This document shows, in pieces, positions 4,839-7,134 of a stretch of DNA of 7,134 nt (positions are counted from its first letter, which is position 1; the number at the start of each line of letters is the position of its first letter). The stretch is from an uncultured Solirubrobacterales bacterium. Its GTDB lineage: Bacteria > Actinomycetota > Thermoleophilia > Solirubrobacterales > Solirubrobacteraceae. The stretch is taken from contig CAJBXY010000146.1 of the NCBI GenBank assembly GCA_903959665.1, positions 1-7,134 of the forward strand, given 5' to 3'. The notes under the pieces are model-generated. The model did not search any database. It had not been told where the DNA came from and worked only from the letters and a program-made list of their open reading frames with translations. The translations under genes were made by a program, and so were the position numbers.

Positions 4839-6586
4839 CGCTGCGCGAGCATCGCGCTGAGTACCCCTTGAGCTGCCGGCGCCGCGGTTTCGCCGCCGGC
4901 CCCGGCGCCAACGAACATCACGCCGACTGCGCTGCTGGCGATCTTCTCCTTGCCGGCGGGCGCGAAAGCGATGAACCAGGCGTCGGTGTCTTCCGGGTTT
5001 TCGCTCGGCGACCGCAGCTCGGCGGTGCCGGTTTTTCCAGCGACCGTTACTCCAGGAATTGCCGAGGCCGTCCCGGTGCCGCCGCTGACGACGCCGATCA
5101 TGAAGCGCTCAAGAATCTCGGCCGTCGACTTCTTGATCGCCTGCGCGCCGCTCGACGGTTTCGTCTTCGCGGCAGTCTCCTGGCTGAGTGTTGGAGTCAC
5201 CAGGCGACCTTTGCGAGCGACCGTAGCGGCGACCAGCGCCATCTGCAGCGTGCTGGCCTGAACCTGCCCCTGCCCAATCGCCGATGAGCCAACGTTGAGG
5301 TCGTCGCCGAGCTCAAGCGGGATCGTGCTTTGCGCTGCCCCGGGGATCGGCGAGACGCGGTTGAACCCGAAGCGCTGCGCGGCGGCGACCAGCTTCGGCC
5401 CACCGAGCTTTGCGCCGAGCGGGGCGAAGACCGAGTTGCAGGACTCGGCAAATGCCTCAGCGAGGCTGCCGCCGCAGACCTCGCCGCCAGCATTGGAGAG
5501 GCGGAAGCCGGAGATCTCAATTCCGGACATAAACGGGAAGGTCGATTTCGTGGTGGCAACTCCAGCGTCGAGCGCGCCGGCGGTCGAGATCACTTTGAAG
5601 GTTGAGCCGGGAGGCTGAAGCAGCGAAAAGGCTTGGCCGGCGAAGGCTTCAATCGCGCCGTTGCGCGGGTTGAGCGCGACGACGCCGCCTTGACGGCCGG
5701 ACATCGCGTTGATCGCCGCCTGTTCGACGCTTGGGACGATTGTCGTCCGCACCTTCTCGCCGGCGCTTCCGGAGGAACGGGCGATCACGCGATTGCCTGC
5801 GCTGAGTGTGCCCGAAGGGCGCCCGGCAAGCTGCGGCTGAAAGATCAATTCGAGCCCTGAGATTCCGACTTGGGCATCGGGCGGAATCCCAAGCGCGTCG
5901 ATTTCCAGAGCGCGCTCGGCAGGGATCGGGCCAATCTGGCCGACCACTTCGCTGGAGATCGCCGGAATCGACGAGCTTCGCGCGGCTCCTTCAGCGAGTA
6001 CCTGCCCGTCTTTGGCGAGCAGTGAGCCGCGCTCCTTCATCTCTGTGTTGCGCGTTAGCTGCTGGCCGGGTTTTAGGTCGGGGAAGGCGTTGGCGGGGAT
6101 CCAAGCGATGCGGGTGTTGTCGCCGTCCTCCGTAGTTTGCAGGACGACGTTGCCGCTGATCGTGCCGAAGATGCGCGTGCGGATTGTCAACGGAACCTGC
6201 CAGCGGCCGTCACCGATCTCTTTCGGTTCACCGGCCTTGACCGAACGTTCGTCTGCTGTCGCGGTGGCGAGCGTCGTGCGGTTCGACTGAGCGAAGTCGA
6301 GCAGCGGCGTGCTCTTCTGGGTTTGAGCAGTGAGCTGCGCATACATCGTCGCCCAATCGGCCTTCGACCAGGCTTGCGCGTAGGCGCGAACCTCGCTTTC
6401 GCCGGCGGCGCCCGAGGAGGCTCCAGCGATCGCGCCGAATAGGAATGCGAGGCCGGCGACAACTGCTACGGGAATCGCGCGACGACGCAACAAATCATTT
6501 CGTTTCTGTGCATCGGTGCGTTTCGCATTCGAGCGGCTGCTCGAAGCCGGCCGCTTCGGTCGTGACTGGCTTGGCTTCTCGCTCAT
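4835..6586 (-). CDS. Class B penicillin-binding protein with NTF2-like N-terminal domain
   Basis: A 583-residue peptidoglycan DD-transpeptidase that cross-links stem peptides outside the cytoplasmic membrane. An unusually long basic cytoplasmic tail (residues 1-36, 12 K/R) precedes one membrane anchor (about 37-57). An NTF2-like MecA_N-type domain follows (about 63-170, including YAQAWSKADWATMYAQL), then a linker domain opening with RGSLLAKDGQVLAEG, a degenerate form of the usual RGxIxDRxG motif. The transpeptidase domain has all three motifs: S328-T-F-K331 with nucleophile S328, S382-C-N384, and K518-T-G520 in AGKTGTAE. The layout resembles PBP2a and the mycobacterial lipoprotein PBP Rv2864c, but there is no lipobox cysteine here. 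There is no glycosyltransferase domain, so it would act with a separate polymerase. The MecA_N domain does not imply resistance. A promoter lies just upstream; the stop overlaps the lipoprotein stop. Confidence 0.95.
   Translation of the reverse strand: MSEKPSQSRPKRPASSSRSNAKRTDAQKRNDLLRRRAIPVAVVAGLAFLFGAIAGASSGAAGESEVRAYAQAWSKADWATMYAQLTAQTQKSTPLLDFAQSNRTTLATATADERSVKAGEPKEIGDGRWQVPLTIRTRIFGTISGNVVLQTTEDGDNTRIAWIPANAFPDLKPGQQLTRNTEMKERGSLLAKDGQVLAEGAARSSSIPAISSEVVGQIGPIPAERALEIDALGIPPDAQVGISGLELIFQPQLAGRPSGTLSAGNRVIARSSGSAGEKVRTTIVPSVEQAAINAMSGRQGGVVALNPRNGAIEAFAGQAFSLLQPPGSTFKVISTAGALDAGVATTKSTFPFMSGIEISGFRLSNAGGEVCGGSLAEAFAESCNSVFAPLGAKLGGPKLVAAAQRFGFNRVSPIPGAAQSTIPLELGDDLNVGSSAIGQGQVQASTLQMALVAATVARKGRLVTPTLSQETAAKTKPSSGAQAIKKSTAEILERFMIGVVSGGTGTASAIPGVTVAGKTGTAELRSPSENPEDTDAWFIAFAPAGKEKIASSAVGVMFVGAGAGGETAAPAAQGVLSAMLAQR
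4843..4857. terminator. GC hairpin at the lipoprotein/PBP convergent junction (possible terminator)
   Basis: A perfect 6-bp stem, GCGCGA/TCGCGC, closes a three-base GCA loop starting 4 bases after the lipoprotein stop codon. It lies inside the last codons of the PBP gene on the other strand. No T-tract follows on the + strand. The position mirrors the hairpin behind thrB. Such short GC stems arise often by chance in GC-rich DNA, so termination is only a possibility. Confidence 0.3.
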
Positions 6587-6604
6587 CGTTGGCTCACGAC
6601 CGTG

Positions 6605-6632
6605 ATTTTAAGGTAACTAACGCGGTGGTCAG
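6605..6632 (-). promoter_or_regulatory. Candidate promoter of the PBP gene
   Basis: Reading the - strand, CTGACC (6632-6627, four of six consensus -35 positions) is followed after 16 bases by TAAAAT (6610-6605, five of six consensus -10 positions). The expected transcription start is near 6598, leaving a leader of about 12 bases before the ATG at 6586. It is the best sigma-70-like promoter in the window and sits in an AT-rich patch of the 84-base divergent gap. Confidence 0.5.
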
Positions 6633-6656
6633 ATGAGGTTCGGTCCGGCAGGCCGC

Positions 6657-6662
6657 TACGCT
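6657..6662 (+). promoter_or_regulatory. -10-like TACGCT, possible leaderless promoter of the topoisomerase gene
   Basis: TACGCT ends 8 bases before ATG 6671, with GCGGCGCG between. Normal -10 to start spacing would place the 5' end of the mRNA at or just before the ATG. Five-base inverted arms GCCGC (6652-6656) and GCGGC (6663-6667) flank the hexamer. The block CTGCGGCGCG is shared with the SRPBCC gene start at 3711. Confidence 0.45.
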
Positions 6663-6670
6663 GCGGCGCG

Positions 6671-7134
6671 ATGGGTAAGACATTGATCATCGCCGAGAAG
6701 CCATCCGTGGGGGAGGACCTCGCTCGCGTTCTTCCCGGCCCGTTCAAGAAGAAAGCCGGCACCGGCGAGAAGCGATCCCGCGCCCTTGAAGGCCCAGATC
6801 ACATCATCAGCTGGGCCGTCGGTCACCTCGTTTCGCTTGCCGATCCAGACCAGTACGACGAGAAGTTCAAGAAGTGGCGTATGGCCGATCTGCCGATCGT
6901 CCCGACCAAGTTCAAACTTGAAGTGCGCGATGAGCGCTCGCAGAAGCAGATGAAGGTAGTTCGCGAATATCTGCGCAGCGACGAGGTTGACCTCGTCATC
7001 AACGCTTGCGACGCCGGCCGCGAGGGCGAACTGATCTTCGCCTACCTCTACGAAAAGGCCGGTTCAAAGAAGCCGGTCGAGCGGCTCTGGCTTTCTTCGA
7101 TGACGGAATCGGCGATGCGTGAGGCGCTTGAGAA
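6671..7134 (+). CDS. topB: Type IA DNA topoisomerase, topoisomerase III-like, N-terminal part (partial)
   Basis: Only the first 154 codons are in the window; the frame is open at the right edge. The protein starts with the TOPRIM motif LIIAEKPSV (catalytic glutamate E9, then K10), and the second TOPRIM motif is D114-A-G-R-E118-G-E120. Between them, AVGHLVSL and WRMADLPIVPTKFKL match the topoisomerase III pattern (GHLL, then W-LADLPIVP in E. coli TopB). LWLSSMTESAMREAL follows. Type IA enzymes relax negative supercoils and, in the TopB class, decatenate DNA through a tyrosine on a later domain that is not visible here. A further GGTG-like insertion includes a basic stretch, FKKKAGTGEKRSR (25-37). 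The start follows a TACGCT -10-like element and has no Shine-Dalgarno. A TopA-type assignment is less likely given the motif style. Confidence 0.88.
   Translation, partial: MGKTLIIAEKPSVGEDLARVLPGPFKKKAGTGEKRSRALEGPDHIISWAVGHLVSLADPDQYDEKFKKWRMADLPIVPTKFKLEVRDERSQKQMKVVREYLRSDEVDLVINACDAGREGELIFAYLYEKAGSKKPVERLWLSSMTESAMREALE

Noticed and set aside
4868..5287. A + strand frame of 139 codons antisense to the PBP
   Set aside because: It lies antisense to the KTG-containing end of the transpeptidase domain, and its arginine- and glycine-rich product has no family features.
4835..6586. Reading the PBP as a beta-lactam resistance gene because of its MecA_N-type domain
   Set aside because: NTF2-like N-terminal domains are common in native actinobacterial class B PBPs, and no regulator, beta-lactamase or mobile element is nearby.

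Overview
The window comes from a GC-rich bacterial chromosome (clearly above 60% G+C by eye). The gene content and family styles suggest an actinobacterium, possibly of the Thermoleophilia/Solirubrobacterales type; that placement is inference, not shown by a marker gene. Genes are packed tightly, starts often lack a clear Shine-Dalgarno sequence, and several starts sit just behind a TAnnnT -10-like hexamer, which suggests leaderless transcription.

Layout. (1) 1-2014, + strand: the end of a threonine-biosynthesis operon, with the C-terminus of homoserine dehydrogenase (hom), then threonine synthase (thrC) and homoserine kinase (thrB). hom and thrC overlap by one base and thrC and thrB are 2 bases apart. 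ThrB makes O-phospho-homoserine from the product of Hom, and ThrC converts it to threonine. (2) 2011-3275, - strand: a two-gene unit, an FHA-domain phosphothreonine reader followed by a ParA/Soj-type ATPase with no ParB in view. It converges on thrB with a 4-base overlap. (3) 3276-3389: a short regulatory region, locally AT-richer, with a perfect 6-bp inverted repeat. (4) 3390-4838, + strand: three short genes, a small zinc-ribbon protein, an SRPBCC/START-fold protein and a lipoprotein. The last two have their own -10-like elements close to the ATG. (5) 4835-6586, - strand: a class B penicillin-binding protein with an NTF2-like (MecA_N-type) N-terminal domain, converging on the lipoprotein gene with a second 4-base overlap. 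(6) 6671 to the window end, + strand: the N-terminal part of a type IA topoisomerase of the topoisomerase III (TopB) kind, divergent from the PBP gene.

No mobile element, CRISPR array, rRNA or tRNA gene was seen, and no stretch above 300 bases lacks a gene. This looks like ordinary housekeeping chromosome, and I found no convincing undescribed system. The points worth a second look are the shared leaderless-promoter signature ahead of two unrelated genes, the two identical TTAG stop-codon overlaps at convergent gene ends (each with a GC hairpin just behind it), and the FHA-ParA pair without ParB, whose ParA seems to lack one of the two DNA-contacting arginines described in Soj.
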